Shown here: one piece after another, positions 28,887-29,900 of the stretch | Numbering within the stretch: the first letter of the stretch is position 1 | Layout: each line of letters starts with the position of its first letter | Assembly: GCA_000969725.1 (NCBI GenBank) | Contig: JXSR01S002452.1 | Reading direction: 5' to 3' (one strand) | Length of the DNA: 29,900 nt | Source: Ophiothrix spiculata | Taxonomy: Eukaryota; Echinodermata; Ophiuroidea; Amphilepidida; Ophiotrichidae | The notes under the pieces: model-generated | Seen by the model: only the letters and a program-made list of their open reading frames with translations | Told to the model about the DNA's origin: nothing | Database searches by the model: none | Translations under genes and position numbers: made by a program

Positions 28887-29090
28887 CTGAAGGCTGCCCC
28901 TTGCCAACAGATTCACACAAAAGCAGGTTGCCCCTAACCTCTGATGTGTTGTTCTTATGAGATATTTGTGGCTCTTTAAAAGAGTCTATCTGAAGGCTGC
29001 CCCTTGCCAACAGTTATTTGCACAAAAGTAGGTTGCCCCAATACCTCTAATGTGTGTTCAAATGATAAGGCTGCCCCTTGCCTATTAGGT
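28887..29090 (+). repeat. About 103-bp tandem repeat, two copies plus a partial third
   Basis: CTGAAGGCTGCCCCTTGCCA starts at 28887 and 28990. Each is followed by CACAAAAG(C/T)AGGTTGCCCC and ACCTCT(G/A)ATGTGT. A partial third copy (AAGGCTGCCCCTTGCC) is at 29067. The copies are well conserved except for a gap-filled middle. Confidence 0.75.
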
Positions 29091-29312
29091 CTCCAACCGA
29101 ACAGATTGATACCTGATCTAGAAGTGATTATTTAGAACGTTTGGTGAGTTTTGAATACTGTATTAAAATTGTTTTATCCAATTTTGACTAAAACAGAGTA
29201 TTTGTTGACAATTTTTGTTCACATCTTCGATGCCATTTTGAGTTTAAAACATGTAACTGACATAATTTGAAATTGAGTGATCCTGCTGTAATCCAACCTG
29301 CTCATTTCAATT

Positions 29313-29713
29313 GCTTTACTATACTTCTACTTCTACGCTTATTCTCATCAACGCCTGTTCAGCATCTAAATGAGCTCTCCTGTCCTAGAGGACTTTTGAA
29401 GGTATTGACTATTTACTCTGGTCCTAGAGTAGATAACGTATTTTGACATACGGTCACGGTATCAGGAGGATTCCCCTATATATTGCGAACAGCCTTAGCT
29501 TAGTTCGTGACGTTCTTTTACACCCGACAGTGTGTCAGGACCACTTCAGATGGAACCGACGCGTACGGCTTTTCGTGTGATCCGAAGCACGAAGTAAGTA
29601 GAGTTAAGTGTCTTGCCTAAGGAAACAAGGTGACGTGCCGAGCACGGGCTCCACCCCACGCCATACGAATGCATTTGATTATGAGTCCAACGCTCGGCCA
29701 CGCTCCCCTCCTA
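29313..29713 (-). mobile_element. tRNA-derived SINE, minus strand
   Basis: Read on the minus strand from about 29707, GCGTGGCCGAGCGTTGGAC contains an A box (TGGCCGAGCGTTGG) and continues CTCATAATC like a Met-type anticodon loop. A damaged B-box region follows (GGGTGGAGCCCG for an expected GGGTTCGAGCCCG). Then comes TTTCCTTAGGCAAGACACTT, close to the TCCTTGGGCAAGGCACTT of many animal SINEs, and GTGCTTCGGAT...AAGCCGT, also a common SINE body motif. The 3' end is probably near the short GTAGAAGTAGAAGTA run at about 29318-29335, as expected for LINE-mobilised SINEs with microsatellite tails. Length about 400 bp; boundaries are approximate. It is likely inactive because of the B-box changes. Confidence 0.65.
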
Positions 29714-29900
29714 TAATAATGTTTTGCTATTTTAATAAATTTTAAAGAACATTGCGTTTTGGCGGCCATATAGAATTTTTGGTAATGGAAAAGCATTCAA
29801 TTGAATAATTGTGATATCATGAGTTTGGCAACCCAGGAAATCAAAAATATGGACACACATATTATTGTCATTGGTACCATACAAGTCAAAATATGCCTTG
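29714..29900. other. AT-rich window end, no feature seen
   Basis: Only TTTTGGCGGCCATAT at about 29757 resembles the box of the 28.0-28.7 kb repeat. Confidence 0.35.

Overview
The window looks like AT-rich (about two thirds A+T by eye) nuclear DNA from an animal, most likely a marine invertebrate. I cannot name the species. The signs are a decayed Penelope-type reverse transcriptase fragment, tRNA-derived SINEs, one with a 3' body of the 'TCCTTGGGCAAG-CACTT...CTTCGGAT' kind, many non-autonomous inverted-repeat DNA transposons (MITEs), microsatellites, and no dense protein coding on either strand. The longest open frames are about 100 codons, and none gives a complete recognisable protein. I therefore read the window as intergenic or deep intronic sequence shaped by repeat invasion.

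Layout. 1-2.4 kb: two inverted-repeat elements (250-681, 1031-1540), a SINE remnant (about 1979-2075) and a strong hairpin (2135-2315). 3.2-3.65 kb: the best candidate for cellular gene sequence, a minus-strand CCAAT/TATA promoter followed by a possible first exon ending in a good splice donor. 3.86-4.63 kb: a foldback element whose arms are tandem arrays. 5.2-6.3 kb: a bipartite motif recurring about every 133-190 bp. 7.7-8.9 kb: a dispersed repeat copy and small hairpins. 9.22-10.26 kb: a 1035-bp element with 214-bp terminal inverted repeats (TIRs) and TA target duplication. 10.56-12.06 kb: an older element with about 300-bp TIRs and a nested element. 12.735-12.839 kb: a splice-flanked candidate exon on the plus strand. 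13.46-13.62 kb: a 75-bp-arm hairpin. 14.0-14.76 kb: minisatellites and a MITE. 15.06-15.18 kb: the reverse transcriptase fossil. 16.39 kb: a tRNA-Pro-like pseudogene. 18.57-19.08 kb: a 504-bp element with an 8-bp target duplication. 19.1-20.7 kb: a repeated motif, a polypurine tract and an inverted repeat. 22.17-23.07 kb: a 909-bp element carrying 17 exact TGA(G/C)TCA heptamers, the consensus site of AP-1 bZIP factors. 24.0-26.85 kb: two diverged duplicated segments, one interrupted by a MITE. 28.0-29.1 kb: diverged tandem repeats. 29.31-29.71 kb: a SINE on the minus strand.

No operon or pathway can be assembled here. The parts most likely to act on the host are the AP-1-site array, the long hairpins (possible small-RNA sources), the minus-strand promoter/exon and the plus-strand exon candidate. 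No prokaryotic genes, CRISPR arrays or virus sequence were seen.
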